DNA from: Pseudomonas fluorescens
Lineage (GTDB): Bacteria > Pseudomonadota > Gammaproteobacteria > Pseudomonadales > Pseudomonadaceae
NCBI RefSeq assembly: GCF_902497785.1
Contig: NZ_CABVHK010000026.1
Span: 20,179-84,178 of the forward strand
Direction: 5' to 3'
DNA: 64,000 bases
The position numbers were made by a program, and so were the translations under genes. The notes under the pieces were generated by a model, which saw nothing but the letters and a program-made list of their open reading frames with translations, searched no databases and was not told the DNA's origin. Below are positions 25,816-34,166 of the stretch, in pieces (position 1 is the first letter of the stretch; every line of letters begins with the position of its first letter).

Positions 25816-26157
25816 TCAAACGCGAGGCGGTCGCCATACCCCGGATGGGGTTTGTACGGGCAGGGAATCGCTGAAGAAGGAAACCACTACGGGGCTGAAT
25901 ACGGTTACAGGAGGCTTGAGGATCGAAACTTGCAGCATGCCGCCCGTCTTGCATTCCTGGCCCGGCTTGCAGGGTTTGCCATGCTCCGTCGGGCTTTTCA
26001 TGTCGTTACAGCAGTCCATTCCCATGTCGTCCATCATCGCCATGCCCATCGTCTTCATTGGGCAAGGTTCTGTTGGCGCCTGAACACCCGCCATCCCGCT
26101 AAGGGGAAGCGCCAGGCTAATCACGAAAATGAGGCAAAACCGCAGGTAGCGTTTCAT
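25816..26157 (-). CDS. small exported Met/Cys-rich protein before cus operon
   Basis: A 113-residue exported protein: signal peptide MKRYLRFCLIFVISLALPLS, then a metal-binding-looking segment (PCPMKTMGMAMMDD, MDCCNDMK, GKPCKPGQECKTGG) with six Cys and many Met, then a hydrophobic segment (VTVFSPVVVSFF) and a basic proline tail. I recognise the arrangement only as a hypothetical gene found in front of Pseudomonas cus operons. It probably buffers copper or silver in the periplasm and is likely transcribed with cusCBAF. Confidence 0.65.
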   Translation of the reverse strand: MKRYLRFCLIFVISLALPLSGMAGVQAPTEPCPMKTMGMAMMDDMGMDCCNDMKSPTEHGKPCKPGQECKTGGMLQVSILKPPVTVFSPVVVSFFSDSLPVQTPSGVWRPPRV

Positions 26158-26583
26158 AGTGATGGAGTGTAGCCGCCCGAAACGGCGCTAACAATGAATG
26201 GAGCACATACCTCAAGCTTCCGAAAGACAGCTTTCCGAAAAGCGCCGAACACGCGTGATATAACGGTTTCAGTATTAAGCCAACATTACCTTGCCAGCCA
26301 GCTGCCTGACGTCGCGCAGCCAATGTTCGGGATTACAAGAACCCTTGCGGAGGCTTTTTTTGTACTTGATCTGGGCTTCTCAGAGTTTGCTCACCAAGGC
26401 TTCGCCCGATTTCGGTCTTGCTCCTCGCTTAGCGAGATTTCGGCTGACGGATTTCTGCTCGACGCCCAGAGCGCGACGGCGCAATTGGGGTTCGAGCACG
26501 GTGGCCTCACATCTCGAATAGGCTAGTGGTCAAAATGGGTTTAAAACAGCTAACGTTCGATTTTCAATTCAGGGACGACCTAC
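26158..26583. other. gene-free stretch between cus and ars blocks
   Basis: Open frames here are short, lack ribosome sites and have no recognisable protein. No cop box or CueR dyad is seen. It must hold the promoter of the 25816 gene at its left end and of arsN1 at its right end, but I cannot assign either confidently. Confidence 0.5.
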
Positions 26584-27141
26584 ATGGCTTTGAAAATCCG
26601 TACGGCGGCAGTAACAGATGCAGAAGCGATCCAGCGCATTTATGCCCCCATAGTTTCGAACACGGCGATCTCATTCGAAGAAACCCCACCAAGCGTTGAG
26701 GAGATTGCTCAGCGGATAGCGACGACACTTCAGACATATCCCTACCTTGTGGCTGAAGAAGGTGGTGAGATCAAGGGATATGCATACGCAAGCCAGCATC
26801 GTGCACGTGCAGCCTACCGATGGGCTGTTGACGTGACGGTGTACATAGCTGAATCAGCTCGCCGCCAGGGTGTTGGCCGTGAACTCTATGAGACGTTGCT
26901 TCCGATTCTTGAGAAACAGCGTTTTCGCGCCGCTTACGCTGGAATTGCGCAGCCCAATGAAGGCAGCGTGGGCCTGCACGAGTCGCTAGGATTCACCCAT
27001 ATAGGGACGTATCCAGAGGTAGGCTTCAAGCTTGGGAAATGGCACGACGTCGGCTATTGGCGGCTCGGGCTGTGCCAGGCAACCCCTCCACTGGAACCTA
27101 TTCTCTTCCCCCAGGTTGAAATCAAGCCAGTGATGGGGTGA
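26584..27141 (+). CDS. arsN1: GNAT acetyltransferase, ArsN1/Pat family
   Basis: Cytoplasmic N-acetyltransferase of 185 residues. The acetyl-CoA loop is RRQGVGRELYETLL, preceded by the VDVTVYI strand. The phosphinothricin-acetyltransferase features YAPIV, SFEETPPS and GYAYAS are present, with a C-terminal LGKWHDVGYWRLGL. In arsenic clusters this family (ArsN1) acetylates the organoarsenical arsinothricin; elsewhere it acetylates phosphinothricin or methionine sulfoximine. The ars context favours ArsN1. Its 3' end overlaps the end of the convergent MFS gene by 20 bp. Confidence 0.75.
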   Translation: MALKIRTAAVTDAEAIQRIYAPIVSNTAISFEETPPSVEEIAQRIATTLQTYPYLVAEEGGEIKGYAYASQHRARAAYRWAVDVTVYIAESARRQGVGRELYETLLPILEKQRFRAAYAGIAQPNEGSVGLHESLGFTHIGTYPEVGFKLGKWHDVGYWRLGLCQATPPLEPILFPQVEIKPVMG

Positions 27142-28309
27142 AGGCTGGTAGTTTGGTGAATGCGACCAAAGCGCCGATGCCCAATATCCCGGCCATGATC
27201 CAAATTAGCCAGTTTGGGCCAAGCTGCACCAGGATGTATGCGCATGCCATGGGCGCTACCGCTTGTGCAACCAACACTGGGCGAGCGATCAGGCCAAGGT
27301 GCATGCCTAGGTTGGTGCTGCCCAACAGTGTAAGTGGGACTGTTCCTCTGGCGATGGTCATGATCCCATTTCCACCGCCGAAGGTAATCACTGCGATAAG
27401 GGACAGCATCACCATCCCCGGCCCCAAGGCCAACAGTCCGACGATGCAAGCCAGAATCCCTAGCCTTGCTATCCATACCGGATGAGCGCTGCGGCCAAAC
27501 GCATATTCCAAAAGTCGAGCGACAACTTGAGACGGCCCCATCAGCGCTCCGAGCGTTACTGCCATGGCGGCGGAAATTTCATGGCTACGCAGGAGCGCTA
27601 TTAGATTGACCGCCAAAGCTGACATTACGAACGCATGTAATGTGAACAGCAAGGCGATCCACGCTAAGCGTGGATCAGCAGGCGCGTACGATGCTTTGGC
27701 GATCTTGGCGGACTCAGTTGCTCGCGGCGTAGGCAATGGAACCGTTAGCAGGTGAAGGGGCAAACCTACAGCAAGATGGATTAAGGCGAGCACCCTGCAG
27801 GTGGTTTGCCATCCATGGCTCGCATCCATCGACGCCAGGAAAGGCCAAGCGACCGTGCTTGCGAAGCCCGCTATGAGTGTCAGTCCGGTCATCGAGCCTC
27901 TCGCCCTTGCCCCCATCAGTCGGCCCAGTGTCGCGAATCCAGCGTCATACAGGCCTGCGGCCATGCCCAAACCCAAAACTGTCCATGCGATGTAGTAGAC
28001 GAACAGCCCTGATGCGAAAGACATGGTGATTAAACCAAGGGCCAGCAAAAGCGAACTGCTGGCGAGCACCCATTTTCCGCCATGCTTATCAATAGTCCTG
28101 CCGACTACAGGCGCGCATATTCCAGCGACAAGCAGAGACCACGATAAGGCGCCCACTACAGCGGGAACGGATGTATTTAGTGAGTGCGAAACGGGTTCAG
28201 CTAGAACTGCCGGCAGATAAAACGTGGAGCCCCACGCAAGAATTTGGTTACAACCCATTGAGCCAATCAGGGTCGCATGCTGCCTTGTCGTAGGGGCTGC
28301 GGTAGACAT
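27122..28309 (-). CDS. MFS exporter of the arsenic cluster
   Basis: Inner-membrane major facilitator transporter of 395 residues with twelve predicted helices. The family motif between TM2 and TM3 reads VVGRTIDKHGGKW. Its ATG overlaps the arsO stop (TGATG), so the two are translationally coupled and it is the last gene of the ars operon. MFS proteins in ars operons include ArsJ and ArsK; ArsJ is unlikely because no GAPDH gene accompanies it. Export of trivalent or organic arsenicals is inferred from position only. Confidence 0.75.
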   Translation of the reverse strand: MSTAAPTTRQHATLIGSMGCNQILAWGSTFYLPAVLAEPVSHSLNTSVPAVVGALSWSLLVAGICAPVVGRTIDKHGGKWVLASSSLLLALGLITMSFASGLFVYYIAWTVLGLGMAAGLYDAGFATLGRLMGARARGSMTGLTLIAGFASTVAWPFLASMDASHGWQTTCRVLALIHLAVGLPLHLLTVPLPTPRATESAKIAKASYAPADPRLAWIALLFTLHAFVMSALAVNLIALLRSHEISAAMAVTLGALMGPSQVVARLLEYAFGRSAHPVWIARLGILACIVGLLALGPGMVMLSLIAVITFGGGNGIMTIARGTVPLTLLGSTNLGMHLGLIARPVLVAQAVAPMACAYILVQLGPNWLIWIMAGILGIGALVAFTKLPAFTPSLA

Positions 28310-29376
28310 CAGTCAAACTCAGCGAGATAGCTTTGCACTTGCTTGACTACATCTCGAGCGGTGCGGGTTACTCCGATCAATGTCGCGGAAGCGAGCCCCG
28401 TCCAATCGCCGTAACCCACCAGCCACAGATTGGGTGAAGCAACACTCCGGTTTTCGTCCACAGCCACTTTGCCATCCTGGCCTACAATGCCCAGGCTGTT
28501 TAGGTGGTCGAGCGCTGGAGAAAACCCAGTGCACCAGATGACGACATCCACCGCTGTTTCGTCTCCTGATGACCAAACAACGCCTGTTGAAGTGAAGTGC
28601 GTGAATGGCCGTACTGCGCTCAATACACCGCGTTCACGAGCGTCCTTCACCGATGGCACCATTACGATGTCGCCCAGCCCCCCAGCGGGTTGTTCAGGCT
28701 CCACACCTTCCTGTTGCGCCTTCAATCGAGCAGTAGCTCGTTCGAACAGGGCGCGCCCATCAACCTCATCAGGTAGAAACTTTGGAGCCTCTTGAGTCAC
28801 CCAGGTTGCCTGAGCCACTTTAGAAACCTCGGCGTAAATCTGGGCTCCCGAGTTGCCACCACCCACGACAAGGACGATTTTCCCCTGAAACTCATCCGGC
28901 CCAACGTAATGAGCGGAATGAAGATGCTGCCCTACGAACAACTCCTGTCCGGGATAGCTCGGAGTAAATGGGCGGCTCCAGGTGCCTGTTGCACTGATAA
29001 CCGCTTTGGCATCCCAGTTTCTATCCCCGGAGACAACCCGTAATCCTTCTTCGATTTTCTCGACACGGGTCACCCTGGTGGATCGGATGATGGGGAAGTC
29101 ATATCGACGCTCGTACAGAGTCAGATAGTCGATAACATCATCACGGTGAGGTGTTTCTTCTGATACGGCAGGCATCGGCCAGCCTGCAATCGAGCTCCAT
29201 GCCGATGGAGAGAAGAGTCGCAGCGAGTCCCAGCCATGCCGCCAGGCTCCTCCTGGTGCCGACTCCGCATCGAGCAGCACATAAGACAAGCCTGACCGCT
29301 TCAAAAAATAGGCGACTGTCAGCGCGGATTGACCACCGCCAATGACCACAACATCAATTTTCGAATTCTGACTCAC
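28309..29376 (-). CDS. arsO: flavin-dependent monooxygenase-like ArsO
   Basis: A 355-residue flavoprotein of the ArsO family. It has an FAD-binding dinucleotide fold at the N-terminus (VVVIGGGQSALTVAYFL), the GAWRHGW and LRLFSPSAWSSIAGWP segments, and an NADPH-binding fold (VLVVGGGNSGAQI). The GTG at 29376 is preferred to the ATG at 29382, because the GGAGG site directly touches that ATG but is six bases from the GTG. ArsO is common in Pseudomonas-type ars operons, next to arsH and an MFS gene. Its exact reaction is unsettled; oxidation of arsenicals is suspected. Confidence 0.85.
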   Translation of the reverse strand: MSQNSKIDVVVIGGGQSALTVAYFLKRSGLSYVLLDAESAPGGAWRHGWDSLRLFSPSAWSSIAGWPMPAVSEETPHRDDVIDYLTLYERRYDFPIIRSTRVTRVEKIEEGLRVVSGDRNWDAKAVISATGTWSRPFTPSYPGQELFVGQHLHSAHYVGPDEFQGKIVLVVGGGNSGAQIYAEVSKVAQATWVTQEAPKFLPDEVDGRALFERATARLKAQQEGVEPEQPAGGLGDIVMVPSVKDARERGVLSAVRPFTHFTSTGVVWSSGDETAVDVVIWCTGFSPALDHLNSLGIVGQDGKVAVDENRSVASPNLWLVGYGDWTGLASATLIGVTRTARDVVKQVQSYLAEFD

Positions 29377-29419
29377 CAGCATCCTCCAGGCTCAATCGCG
29401 GCACCTCACTGTCGTCGTA

Positions 29420-29842
29420 TCAGACTCTGCGACCGTGCTCATCAATGACCACTTGGCCGTCCTCTTTGACGAAACTCCCACGCTGCTCTTGCGGTAACAA
29501 ATCGAGCACAGCTTCTGACGGACGACACAAACGCGTCCCCAAAGGCGTCACGACGATGGGGCGATTGATCAGGATAGGGTGAGCCATCATGGCATCGATG
29601 AGCTGTTCGTTCGCCAGCGATGCATCGCCCAATCCCAGCTCTTCGTACGGTGTGCCTTTGATACGCAAAAGAGCCCGCACCCCGATACCCATATCCTCAA
29701 TGAGTCTGACAAGTGTGGTGCGATCAGGCGGGTTCTTCAGGTACTCGATAACCGTCGGTTCTTCCCCGCTGTTACGGATCAACTCCAAGGTGTTGCGAGA
29801 GGTGCCGCATTCGGGGTTGTGGTAAATCGTGATCTGGCTCAT
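29420..29842 (-). CDS. arsC: glutaredoxin-dependent arsenate reductase
   Basis: A 140-residue ArsC of the E. coli plasmid type. The catalytic Cys12 is in YHNPECGTSRN, and the arginine ligands of arsenate appear in the expected places (VRLIEDMG region and the conserved NRPIVVTPLGTRLCRPSE). It reduces arsenate to arsenite with glutaredoxin and glutathione. It lies between arsH and arsO. The operon also encodes a thioredoxin-type ArsC and a third LMW-PTP-like reductase, so this is one of three candidate arsenate reductases. Confidence 0.93.
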   Translation of the reverse strand: MSQITIYHNPECGTSRNTLELIRNSGEEPTVIEYLKNPPDRTTLVRLIEDMGIGVRALLRIKGTPYEELGLGDASLANEQLIDAMMAHPILINRPIVVTPLGTRLCRPSEAVLDLLPQEQRGSFVKEDGQVVIDEHGRRV

Positions 29843-29862
29843 ATCGCTTCCTCGTGCTGACG

Positions 29863-30576
29863 TTAGATGGAGCGCTGGTTGACGCGCTTGGAAAGCTCTT
29901 CGGCGGACTCTTTACGCTCGGAGTACCGATCAACCAAATAATCCTGGCGATCCCGCAACAGCAGGGTGAACTTCATCAGCTCTTCCATCACGTCCACGAG
30001 ACGGTCGTAGTACGAGGAGGGTTTCATACGACCTGCCTCGTCGAACTCGGTGAACGCCTTTGCCACCGAAGATTGGTTTGGGATGGTGAACATACGCATC
30101 CATCGACCCAGTACGCGCAGCTGATTGACCACGTTGAAAGATTGCGAGCCACCGCAGACCTGCATCACTGCAAGGGTCTTTCCTTGCGTAGGTCGTACAG
30201 CACCTATCGCCAGCGGAACCCAGTCAATTTGGGCTTTGAATACTGCACTCATAGAACCGTGACGCTCAGGGGAGCACCACACCTGCCCCTCAGACCATTG
30301 CATCAGCTCGCGCAGCTCAGCGACCTTGGGATGTGTATCGGCAGCGTCATCCGGAAGCGGCAGACCCGATGGGTCAAAGATCTTGGTTTCAGCGCCAAAC
30401 TCATTCAGCAGGCGTGCCGCCTCTTGCGTGACTAACCGGCTGAATGAGCACTCTCGCGTTGATCCATACAGCAGAAGAATGCGAGGTTTATGGAGCGAAG
30501 GCGTGCGAGGCGACAGTTGCTCCAGCGACGGAATGTCGATCAGGTCGGCGTGTACGTTCGGCAATGTGTCTTGCAT
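29863..30576 (-). CDS. arsH: NADPH-dependent FMN reductase ArsH
   Basis: A 237-residue flavodoxin-like protein. The phosphate-binding loop is LLYGSTRECSFSR; the FMN/NADPH region includes WCSPERHGSMSAVFKAQIDW, and the family C-terminus is ELMKFTLLLRDRQDYLVDRYSERKE. ArsH oxidises trivalent methyl and aromatic arsenicals to less toxic pentavalent forms, and reduces quinones. Start behind AGGAG. It is 47 bp downstream of the Trx-type arsC and 20 bp before the Grx-type arsC. Confidence 0.94.
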   Translation of the reverse strand: MQDTLPNVHADLIDIPSLEQLSPRTPSLHKPRILLLYGSTRECSFSRLVTQEAARLLNEFGAETKIFDPSGLPLPDDAADTHPKVAELRELMQWSEGQVWCSPERHGSMSAVFKAQIDWVPLAIGAVRPTQGKTLAVMQVCGGSQSFNVVNQLRVLGRWMRMFTIPNQSSVAKAFTEFDEAGRMKPSSYYDRLVDVMEELMKFTLLLRDRQDYLVDRYSERKESAEELSKRVNQRSI

Positions 30577-30623
30577 ATAAACTCCTACGGCGGCGCCTGG
30601 TTGGGTGCCGCCTCGGTTGATCT

Positions 30624-31094
30624 TTAAAGCGAACCGATGCGGTTCAGTTCAGCTTTCAACTGTTCAGCGCTGATGGTCTTCAGTGGCAGCGCAAGAAATG
30701 CGCTCACGCGCTCGTGAATTTTGGCGAGTGTGGTTTCAAAAGCTGCGGTGATCTCGGCTTCCGAACCGCTAGCGTCAGACGGGTCGGCCAGACCCCAATG
30801 CGCCTTCAAAGCTGGCCCAAAGAAGATTGGGCATGCCTCACCCGCTGCCCGGTCACAGACAGTGATCACGATGTCTGGAGGTGAGGCTTCAAAAGCATCC
30901 GAAGCCTTGCTGCTCAAGCCCGCCGTGGAGATACCCGCCGCCTCCAGCGTTTGCAATGCCCGTTGATTCACCCTGCCACTGGGAAAGCTTCCTGAGCTGA
31001 CGGCTTCTACACCCTCGGGCGCCAAGTGGTTGAAAAGCGCTTCGGACAGAATGCTGCGGCAGCTGTTGTGGGTGCACATGAACAAGACTTTCAT
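30624..31094 (-). CDS. arsC: thioredoxin-type arsenate reductase
   Basis: A 156-residue protein of the LMW-phosphatase fold. The P-loop is CTHNSCR (Cys7 to Arg13), the phosphate-binding CX5R motif, and the later redox part includes VITVCDRAAGEACPIFFGPA, whose Cys residues form the disulfide cascade in Trx-linked ArsC. The conserved HWGLADPSDA motif carries the catalytic Asp. It reduces arsenate. Pseudomonas ars operons usually have this type after arsB, as here (16 bp). Confidence 0.93.
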   Translation of the reverse strand: MKVLFMCTHNSCRSILSEALFNHLAPEGVEAVSSGSFPSGRVNQRALQTLEAAGISTAGLSSKASDAFEASPPDIVITVCDRAAGEACPIFFGPALKAHWGLADPSDASGSEAEITAAFETTLAKIHERVSAFLALPLKTISAEQLKAELNRIGSL

Positions 31095-31110
31095 CAGACG
31101 ATTCCTTGAT

Positions 31111-32394
31111 TCAAAAACTGAGGCGCAGTGCCAGGGCGGACAATGTGGCGACGAGGATGGGCACGGTCAGCACGATCCCGGTCTTGAAGTAGTAACCCCA
31201 GCTGATCGTTATATTTTTCCGGGCGAGCACGTGCAGCCACAACAGAGTTGCCAAGCTCCCAATTGGGGTGATCTTCGGGCCCAGGTCGCAGCCGATGATG
31301 TTGGCGTAAACCATCGCTTGCTGGACAACACCATCGACTTCGGCGGCATGAATGGATAAGGCGCCTACCAAAACGGTGGGCATGTTGTTCATGATCGAAG
31401 ACAGCAACGCTGTAAGCAGTCCTGTACCAAGGGACGCGCCCCAAACGCCATAACCGGCGAACACGTTCAGGATCTGCGCGATGTGGTCGGTCAGACCGGC
31501 GTTCTTCAGGCCATAAACAACCAGGTACATACCCAAAGAAAAAATCACCACCTGCCATGGCGCCTCTTTGAGCACCTTGCTTGTATTGATGGCGTGACCA
31601 CGAGCCGCGATGACGTAAAGAATGAATGCACAGACCGCTGCAATGGCGCTGATTGGCACCCCCAATGGCTCAATGACAAAGAAGCCGATCAGGAGTAGTG
31701 CCAACACCCACCAGCCGGCTACAAAAGTGGCCCGGTCGTGGATTGCTTCGTCCGGATTGTCCAGTTGGTTGAGGTCATAGATCTTTGGTAAATCTTTGCG
31801 GAAAAACCACAGCAGCATGGCTAACGTCGCCGCCACGCTGACGATGTTTACCGGCACCATGATCGAGGCATATTCGTTGAAGCCGATATCGAAGTAGTCG
31901 GCAGAGACGATGTTGACCAGGTTGGAAACCACCAGCGGTAAGCTCGCCGTATCCGCGATAAAACCGGCTGCCATGACGAATGCCAACGTAGCAGCAGGAG
32001 AAAAACGCAACGCCAGCAACATCGCGATCACAATGGGTGTGAGGATCAATGCTGCTCCGTCATTGGCGAACAGGGCCGACACAGCTGCGCCCAGCAGGAC
32101 GATAAATGCGAACAGCTTGCGGGTGCTCCCGCCTCCCCATCGGGCCACATGCAGCGCAGCCCACTTGAAAAAACCTGCCTCATCAAGCAGCAGACTAATG
32201 ATGATGACCGCGATGAAAGTCCCAGTGGCATTCCAGACAATGCGCCAAACCTCTGGTATGTCGGCAAGGGTAACGACACCTGCCAGCAACGCCACGATGG
32301 CACCGAACATCGCACTCCAGCCAACCCCAAGCCCCTTGGGCTGCCAGATGACAAGGACGATGGTGGCGATAAAGATCAATACGGCAATCAGCAT
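31111..32394 (-). CDS. arsB: arsenite efflux permease ArsB
   Basis: Inner-membrane arsenite/antimonite transporter of 427 residues with about twelve helices. Family landmarks are the start MLIAVLIFIATIVLVIWQP, FANDGAALILTPIV, the conserved LPLVVSNLVNIVSADYF, and NNMPTVLVGALSIHA near the C-terminus. It works as a secondary arsenite/H+ antiporter, as no arsA is present. It follows arsR by 24 bp. Confidence 0.95.
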   Translation of the reverse strand: MLIAVLIFIATIVLVIWQPKGLGVGWSAMFGAIVALLAGVVTLADIPEVWRIVWNATGTFIAVIIISLLLDEAGFFKWAALHVARWGGGSTRKLFAFIVLLGAAVSALFANDGAALILTPIVIAMLLALRFSPAATLAFVMAAGFIADTASLPLVVSNLVNIVSADYFDIGFNEYASIMVPVNIVSVAATLAMLLWFFRKDLPKIYDLNQLDNPDEAIHDRATFVAGWWVLALLLIGFFVIEPLGVPISAIAAVCAFILYVIAARGHAINTSKVLKEAPWQVVIFSLGMYLVVYGLKNAGLTDHIAQILNVFAGYGVWGASLGTGLLTALLSSIMNNMPTVLVGALSIHAAEVDGVVQQAMVYANIIGCDLGPKITPIGSLATLLWLHVLARKNITISWGYYFKTGIVLTVPILVATLSALALRLSF

Positions 32395-32418
32395 TTCATT
32401 AATCCGGTTGGGCGTGAA

Positions 32419-32775
32419 TCAGCTACACACGGCTTGGTTGATCGGACGGTCGTTCATGCCGCAGAGGCGCTTAGCCTCGGTTTCCAGCCATTGCTGATTG
32501 GCGTCTACTACTTCCTTCAAAACAGCAGTCACCCACGCGGGTAAATCAGGATTCAGGCGGTAATACACCCACTGGCCTTGGCGACGATCCAAAAGCAAAC
32601 CGGCAGAGCGCAGCAGGGCCAGATGACGAGAAATCTTAGGCTGACTCAGGTCGAGTGCTGCCGTTAGCTCGCATACACACAGCTCACCTTCACTCACGAC
32701 AAGCAGCGAAATTTTTGCTCGGGTGTCATCCGCCAGGCACTTGAATAAGGTGGTGGGGTTCAAGGGTTCTGTCAT
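32419..32775 (-). CDS. arsR: arsenic repressor ArsR
   Basis: A 118-residue winged-helix repressor of the SmtB/ArsR family. The arsenite-binding site is the classic ELCVCELTAAL at the start of the DNA-recognition helix (LSQPKISRHLALLR). It is followed by a wing (RRQGQWVYYRL). Arsenite binding releases DNA. It overlaps the preceding reductase gene by four bases, so arsR is the second gene of its own operon, which gives negative feedback. The triple CGAATAT array at 33221 is the likely operator. Confidence 0.95.
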   Translation of the reverse strand: MTEPLNPTTLFKCLADDTRAKISLLVVSEGELCVCELTAALDLSQPKISRHLALLRSAGLLLDRRQGQWVYYRLNPDLPAWVTAVLKEVVDANQQWLETEAKRLCGMNDRPINQAVCS

Positions 32776-33194
32776 AGATCCTCCAGGTGTTTGGTCTTGA
32801 CCAAAACGAAGAGCTTGATGCGCTCGTGGATGTCGTGGAGCGTGTGGCGAAATGCGCCAGGATCATCGCTGGTTACTGGGTCAGGAAAATCCCAAGCAAT
32901 GACTTCACCTGCGCCGGGCATTGGTAGGCGCTCGCTTGCGGATTTATCACAAAGAGTGATTACGTAATCGAATCGACCAGCTTGAAACTCGCTGATGGAT
33001 TTGCTGCGCAGGCCCGTTGCATCGACTCCAACCGCCTCCAATGCTTGAGTCGTGCGAGGATCAACCTCAGATGGTTCAGACCCTGCGCTGAAGGCCTCGA
33101 AGCGCTGATCGGTGTGACGCAGCAAAGCCTCTGCAAGCAGGGATCGGGCTGAGTTGGCAACGCACACGAAAAGCACTTTGATAGCAGGGCTCAT
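32772..33194 (-). CDS. LMW-phosphatase-like arsenate reductase, first gene of ars operon
   Basis: A 140-residue protein of the low-molecular-weight phosphatase fold. Start set at ATG 33194 (MSPAIKVLFVCVANSARS); the open frame extends through the promoter but has no reason to start there. The P-loop is CVANSAR (CX5R), and the catalytic Asp is in AWDFPDPV. The redox Cys of Trx-type ArsC is represented by VITLCDKSA, but the second partner (CPIF in the neighbour) is replaced by LPMPGAG. It may therefore use another electron donor, or be a true phosphatase. It is one of three arsenate-reductase-like genes in the operon. Confidence 0.75.
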   Translation of the reverse strand: MSPAIKVLFVCVANSARSLLAEALLRHTDQRFEAFSAGSEPSEVDPRTTQALEAVGVDATGLRSKSISEFQAGRFDYVITLCDKSASERLPMPGAGEVIAWDFPDPVTSDDPGAFRHTLHDIHERIKLFVLVKTKHLEDL

Positions 33195-33220
33195 GGTTAA
33201 ACTCGACGCATATGGAAATT

Positions 33221-33259
33221 CGAATATACGCTTTGGCGAATATTCGGTAAAGCGAATAT
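33221..33259. promoter_or_regulatory. triple CGAATAT array, probable ArsR operator
   Basis: CGAATAT occurs at 33221, 33237 and 33253, exactly 16 bp apart, between the ars operon and the divergent arsN2. The middle copy is part of a palindrome CGAATATTCG. Regular spacing and position suggest cooperative ArsR binding controlling both directions. Confidence 0.65.
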
Positions 33260-33323
33260 GATGGCTGCTGCTTCGGCTTGAGCCGCGACAGTTCCTACAA
33301 AGCGGCACAAAGGAGATAAGGGG

Positions 33324-33788
33324 ATGGGCAAGGAGATGATGATCCAGGCAAAGGAAATAGCCGGAGGACAGTGGCAGCGCTTTCGCGATGCGCTGAAATC
33401 TGCTGATCTTCCATCAGACGACATTGATCTTCCAGGCCGAACCTTTTTTGAGTTCACACGGGATGGTGAGATTTTTGGATGGGGAGGGTTTGAAACGCAT
33501 GGGACAGATGGATTGCTGCGCTCCATGGTCGTAGAGCCGGCATACAGATCGAAAGGGGTTGGGGCTGAAGTGCTTCGAGTCATCGAAGCAATAGCTGCCG
33601 AGCAGGGAATCGCTCGATTTCATTTGCTGACAACAACTGCATCAGGCTTTTTTGAACAGCAGGGCTATGCAGTCAATCAACGAGATTCTGCGCCGCCTCT
33701 GATTTCTCAGACGGAGCAGTTCAGGGGGCTTTGTCCTAGCTCGGCTTGCTACATGTGCAAGGCCTTATCTGCGAATGCACGAAAGTAG
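33324..33788 (+). CDS. arsN2: GNAT acetyltransferase ArsN2
   Basis: A 154-residue acetyltransferase. It has the DLPGRTFFEFTRDGEIFGWGGFE core and the RSMVVEPAYRSKGVGAEVL acetyl-CoA loop that I recognise from ArsN2, a GNAT found in ars operons. It is divergent from the ars operon and shares the CGAATAT operator region. Start ATG 33324 follows AAGGAGATAAGGGG; an ATG four codons later has its own AAGGAG and could also serve. Substrate is unproven, probably an arsenical. Confidence 0.82.
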   Translation: MGKEMMIQAKEIAGGQWQRFRDALKSADLPSDDIDLPGRTFFEFTRDGEIFGWGGFETHGTDGLLRSMVVEPAYRSKGVGAEVLRVIEAIAAEQGIARFHLLTTTASGFFEQQGYAVNQRDSAPPLISQTEQFRGLCPSSACYMCKALSANARK

Positions 33789-33860
33789 CTGATCTCCTGG
33801 GTGATGGCTTTTAGCCTCGATGCCAGTTTGATTTGGAGCTTTCTACGATCAAGGAAGGAT

Positions 33861-33959
33861 ATGAAAACGCTCATCGCAGTAATGGGGATCTGCGTCGCAG
33901 TTGGCGGTTGGGCTACGTCCCACTACACCGCAGTACGAGACTTCCGTCGGTCATTGTAG
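33861..33959 (+). CDS. possible 32-residue membrane peptide
   Basis: A short frame directly after a strong AAGGAAGGAT site. It encodes MKTLIAVMGICVAVGGWATS, one transmembrane helix or signal, then a basic tail ending DFRRSL. It could be a real small membrane protein or the 5' remnant of a longer gene truncated by the repeat that follows at 33990. Confidence 0.4.
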   Translation: MKTLIAVMGICVAVGGWATSHYTAVRDFRRSL

Positions 33960-33989
33960 CGAGCATCACCAAAGGCAAATTCATGTCGA

Positions 33990-34166
33990 TAGCTACGTTG
34001 CGCTGGGCTCGTCATGAGCCTAACGACTAAGAGTATTAACCGCCGTCTGGACGCCGAGTGCTGTGGATATGCCCCATGTGACGAGCCAGGCTAATGTCCC
34101 TAATACGGCACATTAACCACAATTTTTAGGCTTAATGACCCTATTTGGGCACATTAAGCTGAGCGA
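33990..34166 (+). repeat. 177-bp direct repeat, copy B
   Basis: Same orientation as copy A at 15978. Matching blocks include TAGCTACGTTGC, GGCTAATGTCCC, AATACGGCACATTAACC and GGGCACATTAAGCTGAGCGA. The second dyad here is a near-perfect GCTTAATG...CATTAAGC. A 15-residue relic frame (33983-34030) resembles the end of the 15923 relic. From the repeat to 34453 I see no gene. Confidence 0.75.

Noticed and set aside
26194..26526. 110-residue frame between cus and ars blocks
   Set aside because: No ribosome site and no coherent protein features; competing frames on both strands are equally open.
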